Origin: Panicum virgatum
Lineage: Eukaryota; Streptophyta; Magnoliopsida; Poales; Poaceae
Reading direction: 5' to 3'
NCBI RefSeq assembly: GCF_016808335.1
Contig: NC_053137.1
Span: 9,350,506 to 9,414,505, forward strand
DNA: 64,000 nt
How positions within the stretch are numbered: position 1 is the first letter of the stretch; every line of letters begins with the position of its first letter. The position numbers were made by a program, and so were the translations under genes. Below the pieces are notes generated by a model. That model saw only the letters and a list, made by a program, of their open reading frames with translations, had not been told where the DNA came from and made no database searches. Positions 11,156-22,450 of the stretch are shown piece after piece.

Positions 11156-11194
11156 TAGTCAACGACCCTCCGGCTTGCACTACTACAGAAACGG

Positions 11195-11482
11195 TTTGTA
11201 GGGGCAGGTAGAATAGCATTTTTTAGGGGTGGGCGCGATACCCGCCCCTGTCTCTCGCTGCTACAAATTGAGATTTCTAGGGGCGGGTAAAGGGCCCGCC
11301 CCTGTAAATGAGTTTTCAGGGGCGGGTCAAGGCATCAGGCGCCCCTGAAAAAGGATTTTCAGGGGCGGGCAATGCCCTTACCCGCCCCTGAAAATGAGTT
11401 TTCCAGGGGCGGCTTGTACCTTTAGCCGCCCCTGAAAATCCTTTTCAGGGGCGGCTTGTGGCACAACCCGCCCCACCCGTTT
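11195..11482. repeat. CACTA left subterminal repeat array
   Basis: About ten copies of aggggcggg / cccgcccct and aggggcggc / gccgcccct in alternating orientation, often as short hairpins separated by gaaaatgagtttt-like spacers. In characterised CACTA elements such subterminal repeats are TnpA binding sites. That role is inferred here. Confidence 0.85.
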
Positions 11483-11569
11483 TTGAAATTTGTTTCCCGC
11501 CAATTTTTACCAAATCTGTTTCCTACTTCTGTTTCGCGTGAATTTTCACATATCAAGCTAGCGCGCAAT

Positions 11570-12229
11570 TAGGGATGGCAACGGGTCGGGTATGGTGCGG
11601 ATAGAGCAAATACCCGCCCGCAACAATACCCAAAACTTTAAGGCATACCCGTACCCGCGAAGTCTAGCGGGTAAAATTTTATACCCATACCCATACCCAC
11701 CGGATACGGGTCGGGTTTCGGGTACCCATCGGGTATTTTAATAATAGCATAAATAACCTATCATTTGGTCGAATTGACTAACATATTTTGAATTTATCAT
11801 CCATATAAGCGAACGCAAAGCATTAGTAGAACTACACGGATCATCTTGCATCATTTTTTTATTTTTATCATCTATTTTGTAGTTGTATGTAAGTATATGC
11901 GTTCAATTCTAGTTATGTATTTCATCTAAAAAATGTAACAATGATCATACGCTTCACTACAAATAATAAGCAAAATGTAATTGTCATTTTCACATATATA
12001 TTAGTTCACACAATCTCACTATCCATCTATTTAGTTCATACAATCACAAGAAAATGAGACATAAAATTTGTGAATGATACAAGTTCACTAGATTATTTTT
12101 TATATTTCGGGTACCCGCGGCGCGGGTAAAATTTTATACCCATACCCATACCCGCGGGTAAAATTTCATGCACATACCCTCACCCGTCGGATCGGGTACC
12201 CGCAACCGCGGGTAAAATTGCCATCCCTA
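11570..12229. mobile_element. Non-autonomous hAT element nested in the CACTA
   Basis: 660 bp with terminal inverted repeat tagggatggcaa / ttgccatcccta and a perfect 8-bp target duplication cgcgcaat (11562-11569 and 12230-12237), which defines hAT. Both subterminal zones are dense in acccg/cgggt motifs, and the middle is AT-rich. No transposase. Confidence 0.93.
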
Positions 12230-12365
12230 CGCGCAATTGAGGATTTTCTGATCGATGATGCTTAAATATAACTAATTACAAATTCAAAACAAAATTATAA
12301 AGAAAATATCAGTACAATGTATCATTAGAGTACATAAATTCATCATTAAATTGAACATAGAATTA

Positions 12366-14390
12366 ATTGCATAGTTTTGTCCTATTTCTTCTGACTAATG
12401 CTACTATAGTCGGCTCGGATTGCTGATTGTCCCACTGACAGAGGCTTCTATATTTTGAGTCAGTTGACAGTTCATGCTCTGGGTGAATAAAATATCCATC
12501 TATATGGACCACTTCATGCAATATGAAACGACATAAATCATCAACTACATTGAGAAGTTGTCGCTCATGGAGTGGACCTTGGTGTTTTTCCCGTGAAGCC
12601 TGCAAATAAAACATCCATTAGATGCAAGCAGAAAAATATGCAATTATGCTTCTATTCCTAGCAAAATATAAACCCTTACACATTGGGGATCTGTTGTGTA
12701 TCTATCGAGCTCCCTCATATGCTCGCACAGGTAGTATCCACAGTACACAGAACCTGCAGGTTGCTTGTGGCATGGAAAGTGTGTGCGTATCACCATTTCT
12801 TCTTGTCTATCTGGGGGATGAATTCCTCCTTTGAAAATGTAGTGCTTGTAAGCCCTGTTATTTTATGGAAAAAATAAATAAGAAGTTACTTATATATGGA
12901 AGATTTAGTATGATGTCCAATACGATATAAGAAAAAATAAATGTAGAGGATAACAATTTCGTTAACATTTTTAGGATGGATAGGAATTCTGCGTATGTTT
13001 TTTTCTCAAAATCAGCAGAGCCAAATACAAGCATTTTTTCGAGCTTCGGCTGTAACATAATTGCAATCCAGTGATTTCTGCAAAAATATCATATAGGCAT
13101 TTAGTCGAAGCAAGTGCATATTATAACAAATGATTGAAATTACACATACCGGAAGTGGTATGGTGCCCATATGACATCCCTATCCTGCCACCATTGCATC
13201 TGAAGCGATATGTATGCACCAACTTTCCGTACGATATCTTTGTGTAACTCTCTTCGCTTTGCAGCTTTTGCTTTGCGTGTTGAACACTTGTTCAGCTCAT
13301 CGTGGTCGTCCTTCCACAATATTGGCCCGTAATGCCTTGACTCACAAATAGCGAACATGTCAAGGAACACAACCTTACGATTTATAGCATCCGCTTGTCA
13401 TTGTTGCATCTTGTAGAATGAAATGTCCCAACTAATTATATATGTATGCATATATAATTATAGGTCATTGCATATAAGGTATCAGTTTGGATGCAACACT
13501 TACGTGCACCAGAGTCTGACCATTTCTATGTTGAGTTCTTTGAGACGGAACATGTCATGGATCTCTTCAAAATCGAACATGATATCATTGATACCCTCAG
13601 ATTTGGGTCCAAAAATATCGGGATCATACTGAGCTCAAATGATTTTGAGTCCAAGTCTACATGCTCTCATATACCAACTATGCATCCTCTTCATAAAAGG
13701 AGGAACCCCTTCCATCAAAGAGTCGGGTAGAAATGGCTTACCATATTCAAATTTTAGCGGACATTCTGGTAAATCTGCTATGTCATCGATCCCAACATAA
13801 TGATGGAAGTCGTAGTCAGTGCGGGGCAAGGAAAAGCCCGGTCGTCTGGTGACACTAGAATTCGAAACATCCTTTGATTTATCCTTGGACTTATCCTTTG
13901 AGCTCTGCTTGGTGTTTGCTGCGTGCCATCTATTTACAATCTCTGAGTCTTCCTTCTCATAAGACCGTATCACTCGTGGTACATACTGGCCAAGTTGTGG
14001 TGGTGGAGTTGAGCCCGTGTGTGCTTGTGGTGATTCTTGCCTAGGTGCTGATGATGCTTGAACTGGTAGACGAGCTGGTCCGGAAGCAGGAGCTGGTGGT
14101 GTTGTTGGAGCTGGTGGTGAAGGTAGAGGTGGTGGTCCGGAAGCTAGAGCTCGTGACGATGCAGGAGCTGGTTGCGGTGATGCTGGAGCTGGTGGCGAAG
14201 ATGGAGCTTGAGGAGCTGGTGGCAAAGGTGGAGCTGGAGGAGCTGGTGGCGATGGTGGAGCTGGTGGAGATGCTGGAGCTGGTGGCGAAGGTGGAGCTGC
14301 AGGAGCTAGTGGCGATGGTGGAGCTAGTGGAGATGCTGGAGCTTGTGGCGATGTTGGCGGGGCCGGTACATATGGTAGAGCTGGTAGAGA
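12366..14390 (-). pseudogene. Ulp1-like (C48) cysteine protease part of the CACTA fusion gene
   Basis: Minus-strand exon pieces in order. First comes an Ala/Pro-rich linker (14390-13960). A conserved CACTA block follows (FHHYVGIDDIADLPECPLKF near 13800), then IHDMFRLKELNIEMVRLWC (near 13560). Next are an exon with WWQDRDVIWAPYHF (13140-13370), the His motif NHWIAIML (near 13065) and a Cys motif SVYCGYYLCEHMREL (Cys codon 12742-12740). The C-terminal exon is VDDLCRFILHEVV (12614-12366). His and Cys match the Ulp1 SUMO-protease triad. The LVLDS motif usually carrying the Asp reads LVFGSADF, so activity is doubtful. Exon boundaries were not fully resolved. Confidence 0.75.
14040..14385. repeat. 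Imperfect ggagctggtgg tandem array
   Basis: Repeats of 9-12 bp encode the Ala/Pro linker of the CACTA fusion protein on the minus strand. The regular open frame on the plus strand (repeated ELVA-type units) is a shadow of this array. Confidence 0.8.
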
Positions 14391-16230
14391 CTATTGTGGT
14401 GATGGCGAGGTAAGATCTGGTGAAACAAGCAGTATAATATCTCTCTTGTGCCACAGCATGGTGATGCCAACGCATTGTCCAAGCGTGGTCTTCCCATCTG
14501 CAGTGGGGATGTCTATCTTGTTGTCTTCATAGCTTGTTTTCAGGAGCTCCTGCACTCGCACCTATGCATATAGGGGCGGGATTGGTTTTCCCTCAAATAA
14601 AGCCCCAGCAGGATTCACGTGGGCCTTGGCAACTTCTTTCGTCTTCCCAGCTCTACCGATCGGATAGAGCAGCATGCATGGAGTAATACTTGTTATAGAA
14701 TCCACCGGGTATGGTTGTGCTATCGTTGACGCAACACTACTCTGAGCACATGTCGAATTCGATTGGGCTAATACCAGAGGGGGCATCGTCACAAGCTGGC
14801 CGGACTGCTGCTCTGCAATTTGTGCAAATATTTCCTTAAATTTTGATTCTGCTGCTTGCTCTACCGCTTGTATCATCTCTTCCTTGTAGCGGTCATGCCT
14901 CTTGTAGGTTGACCGGTCCTCTTGGAACCCATCCTTAAATGACAACTTAGAGGACACGCCTCTGACGCGACCTCCATGCTCTTTGGACCCAAGGGCTGTA
15001 CTAAGCACATCCTTGTCCCTCTTGGCTTTGAATTTTCCGTGACTCTGAAGGTTGGTAAGTTCATACATTTTTTGTGCGACGGCTTCGATCTGTGATTCGT
15101 CAAAATGTGGCTTGCCATCCACTATCCTAGGCTTTCTTGCTTCAAGCCGAACCAGCCACGATCAGTAAGGCCTTGAAAAGGGTCAGGTAGCCCTGTAGCT
15201 ATTATAGCTTCTCTTTCACGCCACCACTGATCGGCCTTCCTTTGGTATCCCCCCGGGCCAAGATGGACTTTATGTACGTTGCTCAATGCTAGATCTCTAT
15301 TTCTCTTGCTCAGAGCTAGAGATTCCTCAGAGTTGTTTTGCCGAACAAAGTCTTCCCATTGTTGTGGTGTGATGTCCCCATAATATGCAAAAGGTGTTTG
15401 GCCCTTCTGCACATACTTAGTATTTAGTTCACTCTTCCACCAGCGGAAACTTCCACCCAACATCTTCTTAGCATAATGCTTCACTTTATCTTGAGTTCCT
15501 CTTGGCAAAATAAAGGTTCAGCTCAATAGTTGCCACATCGCCTTCTTCCTACCCTCAGGAACTGTTGCCCAATCGGGGATCGTTGGATCCAAAACCATCT
15601 TTGTTCTTATTATAGAACCGATTGCGTTCCGAAACTTTGCACTTACATCAAGAGGCTCTGTAGGCTCGCCTGCTGGACTAACTACATTGACCGTCCATTG
15701 GCCTTCGGGGTATTTGTTTCTCCCACGCTGACCACGTTTCCTTTTATTTTGGCTGCTAGAGGAAGTCGATTGAGGTTCTGGACCAGAGCTTTCATTGCCT
15801 TCAAGTTCTTCCTCTGTTGCATTCGCAGGCTAGCATCGGCGATCACCTCTTTCTGTCGGAGGCTCCTACATGGACCATACAATTCGGCAACTCAGCACGT
15901 GCAGTCGTTGAAATTGTATAATAAATGCTCGCTAGTAAGTCTTTACTTGAATTGGACTCGGAACATAATCTGGATCAAACTCTGACCTTGAACATCTTTC
16001 TCTTTCAGGGAATGGATGTGGATCATGAGGATCCTACCACACTCCGCCTACATAAGCCCCTCGTCCTATCTGCGGACCTTCGTCATCCCCAGATTCATCT
16101 TGAGCTTCGCCATGATTGTTCCAGTCCATCTGGGATGCAATTTGCTCGATTTCCTCGTCTTGCGTCATCACATTTTCCCCTTGTGGGGGAAGGGGACGTT
16201 ACGACTTCTGAAAATGTAAGCATAAATGTA
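14391..16230 (-). pseudogene. TnpA-like protein (Transposase_24 type) of the CACTA
   Basis: From right to left on the minus strand: an acidic N-terminal piece with MDWNNHGEAQDESGDDEG (near 16110), then SEFDPDYVPSP (near 15970). Next are a basic block RKNLKAMKALVQ (15682-15882), the core MLGGSFRWWKSELNTKY with TPQQWEDFV (15122-15508), and a helical region HFDESQIEAVAQKMYEL (14562-15122). Defects are a stop before TFILPRGT (near 15515), a frame change near 15122, and stops at 14564-14562 and 14393-14391. Past those the frame runs on into the Pro-rich linker and Ulp1 part, so this was one fused protein. Expected role: binding the subterminal repeats. Confidence 0.75.
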
Positions 16231-16570
16231 GATGAGACATTTCCTTTATTATTTTTCACTCTGTTAAGTTTGTTTACAGATTTACAGTTACTTCCATATC
16301 CCTAAACTTTGTTTCTCTCTATATTATCACTCTCTCTATGTTTCTCTCTATAAATGTGTCTATGTATTTGTCTCTCGCGAATGAGAGAGAGAAATAATGG
16401 AGATATTGCCGATTCCTTCTTATAATCAAATCGAGGACAGATCATAATTTATCTTTAATAAAACAAGACACATGTAATCCATTTGTACATCTACATCTAA
16501 CAAAAAATATTATCTTCTGCCTCATAATTCATATAACAATAGTAATACATTTTTCAATATTTTTCATTGT

Positions 16571-16784
16571 TCTAAATAAAACTAGTTCTACACATTCGAT
16601 AAAACTACTCCATAAGTAATAAACATTTATGAAATTTATTTAACCTAGGAAATTACAAGCTCTAAATAAAACTAGTTCCACACATTCAATAAAACTACTC
16701 CATAAATAATAAACATTTATGAAATTTATTTAACCTAGGAAATTACAAGCTCTAAATACAACTAGTTCCACACATTCAATTCAG
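16571..16784. repeat. 90-bp tandem repeat inside the CACTA
   Basis: Two nearly identical 90-bp units (16571-16660 and 16661-16750) start with tctaaataaaactagttc, followed by a partial third (16751-16784). AT-rich and non-coding, it lies between the middle promoter unit and the TnpA-like coding region. Confidence 0.9.
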
Positions 16785-16891
16785 GCAAGAAATGGAACCT
16801 TGTTTCCATTGTTTCAAACACATTCAAACCAAGTTCATTGCTTTTTCATCTAGCCATTTTGGTATGAATTTTTTCTGCTATTTTTAATTAT

Positions 16892-17533
16892 TTAAACAAA
16901 TTTACAAGTTAACTGCTTAAAAAATAACAAATTTACTGGGGCTGACCAGCGGGGCCCACTTGTCAGTCGGCCCACCAGAAAAAAAGAAAAAAACCTATGT
17001 CTTCGGTGCGGCCGGCCGAAGGAGGTGGGCGGGCGGGGAGGAGGTGCCGGCCCGCGGGCGCCGCTCTTGCCCGGAGGAGGGGCAGGTTGGAGGAGCTCGG
17101 CGCTCTGGCCCGGGTCCCGGCGGCGCGGATCGACTGGGGGCGGCGGCGCTATGGCACCGGTGGATTGGGGCACGGCGGTGGAGAGGATGGCGCCAGTTGA
17201 GATGACGGTGCCGGCGTCGATCTGCGTGGACCTAGAGAGCTCGAGCACGGCGGCGGCGGCACGGGTCCCAATGGCTTGGGGTTCGCGCGGGGCGCGGGGA
17301 CGGCGGCGGCGCTTGTGCAGCGGGCGGCGAAGGACGCAGCGGCGCTCGCGTGGGCGGAGGAGCGACAGGAGGTGGCTGCACGTGTGCGGGCGGCGGAGGA
17401 CGCGGTGGCGCTGGTGTGTGCAGATGAGAGGACGGTGGCGGCACGGGGGGAGGACGGCGGCGCCGAGATCCAGTAGCCTGGAGGCGTCGGATGCAGTCAA
17501 TCAAAAAAATGGCCAAGTCCTAAACGCGACCCA
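16892..17533 (-). other. GC-rich leader/first exon of CACTA transcription unit C
   Basis: Directly downstream (minus strand) of the TATA box at 17534-17541. The only clear frame begins MAIFLIDCIRRLQATGS and becomes Pro/Arg/Ala-rich without a domain. Position and composition parallel the leader at 21614-22018, so the two probably descend from the same promoter-leader module. Translation is uncertain. Confidence 0.45.
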
Positions 17534-17541
17534 TATTTATA
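17534..17541 (-). promoter_or_regulatory. Internal CACTA promoter C (TATA box)
   Basis: tataaata on the minus strand, immediately downstream of the subterminal-type array at 17550-17710 and upstream of the GC-rich leader that leads into the TnpA-like/Ulp1 region. Confidence 0.55.
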
Positions 17542-17549
17542 GCAGAGGG

Positions 17550-18612
17550 ATTTTTAAGGGCGGGTGACATCACCACCCGCCCCTGAAAACGATTTCTAAG
17601 TGCGGGTGACATCACCACCCGCCCCTAGCAATCGTTTCCATGGGTGGGTGGTGATGTAACCCGCCCCTAGTAATCGTTTTCAGGGGCGGGTGGTGATGTC
17701 ACCCGCCCCAATAAATATTTTTCAAAATATCCTAAAACTTGTTTTATATACAAAAAAATAGCAAATCAAATCAAAAAAAACTCAAAAATTGACCCTAACA
17801 TTTTTGAGAGCCATTAAACAAGGAAAAAATAATTGAATTAAGTTTTCAGGATGTATTATATTTTATTGTGTGTAAATAACATTATAACCCTATCACTACT
17901 ATATCACATAACTATATGGTTTTAGATTTTCACACCCTCAAAGCAAATATACAACGATTTTTTGTTTTCATATTTTTCCTTGTTATGTGTCACAATAATG
18001 GCAGGTGTAACGTTTCACCTTTTTTTAAGTTCTTCTACTATTTTTTAGAATTAATTGAATTTCAAATGGTAATTGGAAATTATTAGCAGGGGCGGGTGGA
18101 GTTACCAGCTGACCCTAAAAATGCTTTTGTAGGGGCGGTTTATGTTTTAACCCGCCCCTAAAAGATGATTTTATAGGGGCAGGTGATATTATGAATTGGC
18201 CCTAGTAATATTTTTCAAAATATTCAGAAAATTGTATTATGTCCAAATAAATAGCAAATCATATTCACAAAAATTGAAAATTTAACCCTACCATTGTGGA
18301 GACCCATAGAACAAGGAAAAAAAAGGAGAACTGTATTTCAGTGTGTTTTATATTTGATAGTGTGGAAACTCCATTATATAGTCTCTCACTACTATCACAT
18401 TACCCTATACTTGTAGATTTCCACAACATCAAGGCAAATATACAAAGAGATCTAGTTTTCAAATTATGGCTTTATTATATGGGTCAAAATAGGTTCACGG
18501 TTAAATTTTGGTTTTTTTTGGGGTCCTTTCCTATTATTTATCAATTAATTGAATTTCTAAAGTTAATTGAAAAATGTTAGTAGGGGCAGGTGACATCACC
18601 ACCCGCCCCTAT
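17550..18612. repeat. Internal CACTA repeat array C with tandem AT-rich spacers
   Basis: gggcgggtgacatcaccacccgcccct-type inverted motifs cluster at 17550-17710, with further copies at 18089-18215 and 18585-18612. Between them are diverged copies of one AT-rich ~400-bp spacer (about 17715, 18215 and 18620 onward), sharing aaatttgaaaatttaaccct and gaacaaggaaaaa-like blocks. It has the same motif class as the element's ends but no CACTA terminus, so it is internal. Confidence 0.75.
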
Positions 18613-18819
18613 TAATATTTTTGAAAGTCTTTTGAAAATGAGTTATATCCTTAAAAAAATGGCAAATCATATCCAAAAAATTTGAAAATTTAACCCTACC
18701 ATTGTGGAGACCCAAAGAACAAGGGAAAATTAGGAGAACTATATTTTAGTGTGTTTTTTATTTTATAGTGTGCAAACCGGAATATATTTTAGGTTCTCTA
18801 TTTTTTAGAATTAATATTT

Positions 18820-21610
18820 TTAAAAGTCTCCTGAAAATGAGTTATATCCAAAAAAATTAACCCTAGAAAATTTAGCTTTTTTGCGAACGATTACGACGGC
18901 GGCGGAGGCACGTTGTACCGGAGGCGGCGCGACTGTGACGAGAAAGAACGATGCCTGACTGACACGCAGAGTGTTTAAGAGTGTCTGAACGCGCTGGCCC
19001 GCAACCCCTATAATCATAGGAATGACCGACGGTAAAGAAATAATTGCTCCTCCACACGATATGAAACTCTTACAATCATTCCATCATTCAGAATGCAATG
19101 CCATACAGAACGCAAGGGAAATACAACGCAAGAGAAATGATACAAGTCCATACATTACATTAAATATCACACGCAATCCATACAACTAGCTAGTTGTCCA
19201 TATTACCACAAGTCCATAGAGAAAGCAAGGGAAATGATACAAGCACACATAGCGCAACGAGTATTTCACAACGACGATGTTGCTCCGGTGGGCTGAACAG
19301 ACTGGTACTCCGTGGGCAAGCCTGAGGACACATGCTCGTGGCATCTAGCACAGTTTTCTTGAGTGCTTGCCGCTTCCAGTGTCTCCTCATCTTTTGAATT
19401 ATTATTCTTTGTCACTGTAAAGGAGTTGTGTTAGCAAACAGACGTCTAGACAAGGTCTTATGTTTTAGTTGGATAGATGTATACATAAGGATTGAAGCTC
19501 AACTAAATGTACCCTTGTGTGGAGACTATTTGGGTGGGATCTTTGTAGTTGCCGGAATCTTCGTCGTTGCCATATGCTTTGAGATCTAGTTCGGTGCCCT
19601 CCGATGGTGAGTCCAGTGGTGTCTCCTCCACAATGGTGGATCCACTTCTTTGTTCACATGGAGAGGGGCTGCCTTCATATTCCTCAATCAGACCTGCATG
19701 AGAGTCCACATAAGGTAGCGCAATTTATGGATTGTTTCGGTGCTCAAGTATGTAATTAGGACGATGTATTGACTAGTTGAACCATACATAATTGTACACG
19801 TTGTTGTCCTTGTGCACCTCCTTGTCCAGAAGGCCCCGCACCCTGGCAAGGGGCGGGTTTAGGGTAAAGACGTAATCGGACTTGAACTTCTCTCATATCT
19901 GTAATAAGAGAGACAATTGTTAGAAGGCAACGTATGCTATGGAAACCAGCCTGCTGTGAAAACCCGTGCAAACCACGATAAAAAAGTCGTCTAAATTTAC
20001 CAAAAAAATTACACATGCAGATGATATGATGACACACGATCTTGTAAAATATCTTGTCCAAACTCGACTTCGTTTGTGAGATATAAAAATAACAAATTTC
20101 TAACAAATCATCTGACAGCTTTCTGGGTTGAAATTTGTTATTTTTATATCTTACAAACGAAGTCGAGTTTGGACAAAATATTTTACAAGGTTGTGTATCA
20201 TCATATCATCAGCATGTGTGATTTTTTTGATGAATTTAGACGGCCTTTTTGCCGTGGTTTGCACGAGTTTTCACAGTGGCAGATGATATGGTTGAATCCA
20301 AACTGGCTACAACTGCACATAGGGACCACTTTGTCCAACTTTCCGGATGCCTACATATACGCCCCTAGGTATAGATTCCAATTCTGCAAATGTGTTCGCC
20401 CTGAGTGAGTAATCACTTGTATCCCTCTCGACGTCGATGAGCTGACATATGTTTGCGAAGACTCTACTGGCGATCCAGATATGACCAGGTGTAGTCGTAC
20501 GCGATTTTGTAGTGATCATGGGCGTCTAGCTGGTGTCAGGAGTTGTTGTGGTAGTTGCTCATCACAGGGTATTTCAGTGGCACCAAAACCGGGCGTCCAG
20601 GGTGCGAGGGCAAGGACATGTTCCCCAATACGGATGAATGGTGCCGACAAGATGCGAGTGGCCTCCTCGGGTCAACGGGATAGCTGCAAGTAACATGTCA
20701 GGTAACATGAGACACTCTCTAGCGGAAGTTCTACCCCAGTGTTCTGTAACACTACATCACGTAGCGCACTACGATGGATCTGGCCAGGGGGTAGGTAGAG
20801 AAGCTTCAGGTGATGGAGCTGGGGTGACAAGTACCGCGCGGCCAAAAAAACGCCGAATATTATACCCGAGATCTAGTTCGTCAATGAGTGTTAAGTATTC
20901 ACGGTAGAAATCCGCCATCGGTTGGTCACCTTGGGACGGCGGCGCGACGTTGATCAATCTACATGTAAATCAACAAATACTTGTTGATCAACAAATTTGT
21001 TATATAGTAAATATCATGCCTAATAGTAAAAAAATTATCTTATGCCTAATTTTTTATATTACAATATCAACTAAATCATAAATTAACTAAATTCCTCCTT
21101 AAATATCATGAACCAAAACAGCATAAGATTGTTCTTAACTAAAAACATTCAAACTTTTTGTACAGCAACTAGATACTGAGATATTGTAATAGTAAAATTT
21201 TGAGCTCAATAAATCTAGTATAAGAACATGGAGAAAATATATTTATTTAACCTAGGCATAAAGCAAACTTTAACTAAACCTACAGCTAGAAAAGTCAAAT
21301 GGACTTCTAAACTTTACACAAGTCTATTTATACTAGAGCAAAAACTTCTTGTCAAATGAAAAAGTGCATGTAACAAAAAGTGTGGATCAAGTTACAATGA
21401 ACTCAGAACAATCGAGTTTGTATTTTTCCAACTTTTCTATGATTTGTTATGGATTTTTGAAGTTCACTGTTTTGAAGAAGAAAAAGAAATGAAACATTGC
21501 ACAGAGGCCCCTGGAAAGATTTGGAGCCTTGCAATGCAGTCCCTAGCCGGACTTGGAGCAGGGGAGGCGCGCCGGCCAAAATCCAGTGGGTTTAGTCGCC
21601 GGCGGCAGGG
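18820..21610 (-). pseudogene. Unrecognised middle unit (B) of the CACTA
   Basis: Minus-strand exon-like stretches between TNP2 and TnpA: 20957-20769 (MADFYREYLTLIDELDLGY), 20519-20307 (GHIWIASRVFANICQLIDVE), about 19890-19775 (GLLDKEVHKDNNVYNYVWF), 19709-19503 (acidic, YEGSPSPCEQRSGS) and 19390-19190 (HWKRQALKKTVLDATS). Several have plausible AG acceptors, for example ttattacag before 19900. I recognise no domain. The TATA box at 22028-22035 and the GC-rich leader below it suggest an element-encoded transcript. Whether it is one gene is unknown. The foldback at 19949-20280 interrupts it. Confidence 0.4.
19949..20280. mobile_element. Foldback hairpin MITE
   Basis: Arms 19949-20100 and 20130-20280 are inverted copies (for example ctgtgaaaac.cgtgcaaacc at the outer ends and aaacgaagtcgagtttgg nearer the loop) around a 29-bp loop. 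No ORF and no clear target duplication were identified. Transcription in either direction would give a long hairpin RNA. Confidence 0.85.
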
Positions 21611-21613
21611 GAA

Positions 21614-22018
21614 CTAGGGTGGGAGAGCAAGAGGAAGTCGCAAGCTACCTCGAGAGGCTTCGGTTGGGGCGGAGATGGCCGGAGGCGGCTCGCCGGCGAG
21701 GAAGAGGGGGCGGCGGTGGCAGTTCTTGGCGGCGGCGGCGCTCCGATGTGGGTTCGGGGCGTGGCCGGGCCTAGGAGCTTCAGGGCGACACGAGGAAGCT
21801 AACTCCGACCGTGCAGGTGGGCGCCGGAGTGGAGGAGGACGGCACCGTAGATCTGCGCGGGCGCCACGGGTGAGGAAGACGGAGGCGGCGCGGGCGGAGG
21901 AGGATGGCGGCGCGGGCGGAGGGTCATGGCAGCCACGCGGGCAGAGGAGGACAGCGGCACGTTTCGGCAGCCTGGCGGCGTCGTCCTTCATGGTCCGCGA
22001 AAAATGACCAAGTCGAAA
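21614..22018 (-). other. GC-rich leader/first exon of CACTA transcription unit B
   Basis: Follows the TATA box at 22028-22035 on the minus strand. An ATG-initiated frame starts MKDDAARLPKRAAVLL and turns Pro/Arg/Ala-rich. It resembles the 16892-17533 leader in position, composition and the shared ccaagtc and gg.ggcgtc blocks. No domain. Confidence 0.45.
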
Positions 22019-22027
22019 TCCCTCGGG

Positions 22028-22035
22028 TATATATA
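22028..22035 (-). promoter_or_regulatory. Internal CACTA promoter B (TATA box)
   Basis: tatatata on the minus strand, placed just downstream of the repeat array at 22044-22205 and about 20 bp before the GC-rich leader. Same arrangement as promoter C. Confidence 0.55.
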
Positions 22036-22043
22036 GCAGGAGC

Positions 22044-22205
22044 ATTTTCAGTGGCGGGTGACATCACCAACCGCCCCTGAAAATGGTTTGTAGGGGCGGG
22101 TGGTGATATCACCCGCCCCTGGAAATTGTTATAGGGGCGGGTGACATCACCACCCGCCCCTGGAAACTGTTTGTAGGGGCGGTTGGTGCTGTCACCCGCC
22201 TCTAT
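22044..22205. repeat. Internal CACTA repeat array B
   Basis: Six or seven gggcgggtg / cacccgcccct units in alternating orientation, the same motif as array C and closely related to the terminal arrays. It lies between the end of TNP2 and the unit B TATA box. Confidence 0.8.
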
Positions 22206-22450
22206 TAATGTATTTTAATATTTTTAAAAATTCACTAGAAAATGAGTTCAATCCAAAAAAATTTGAAAATTTAACCCAACCATTTTTTAGACCAGTAGAA
22301 CAAGGGAAAATCTGAGATCAATATTTTTGAGACCCGTAGAACAATGGAAAAATATGAGATCAATAATATATTCCAAGTTTCATAAATAGGTCTAATATTC
22401 CAAGTTTCATGAATCCGATTACATGCACTCGATTCTAAATAGCTACTGAT

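Noticed and set aside
14045..14413. Plus-strand 122-codon frame of ELVA-type repeats
   Set aside because: Shadow of the Ala/Pro linker of the CACTA fusion gene on the minus strand.
16571..16784. CRISPR-like array
   Set aside because: Directly adjoining 90-bp repeats without spacers, in a plant transposon.
17550..22205. Separate nested CACTA elements at 17.5 and 22 kb
   Set aside because: The repeats match CACTA subterminal arrays, but no cactac or gtagtg terminus adjoins them; internal promoter arrays fit better.
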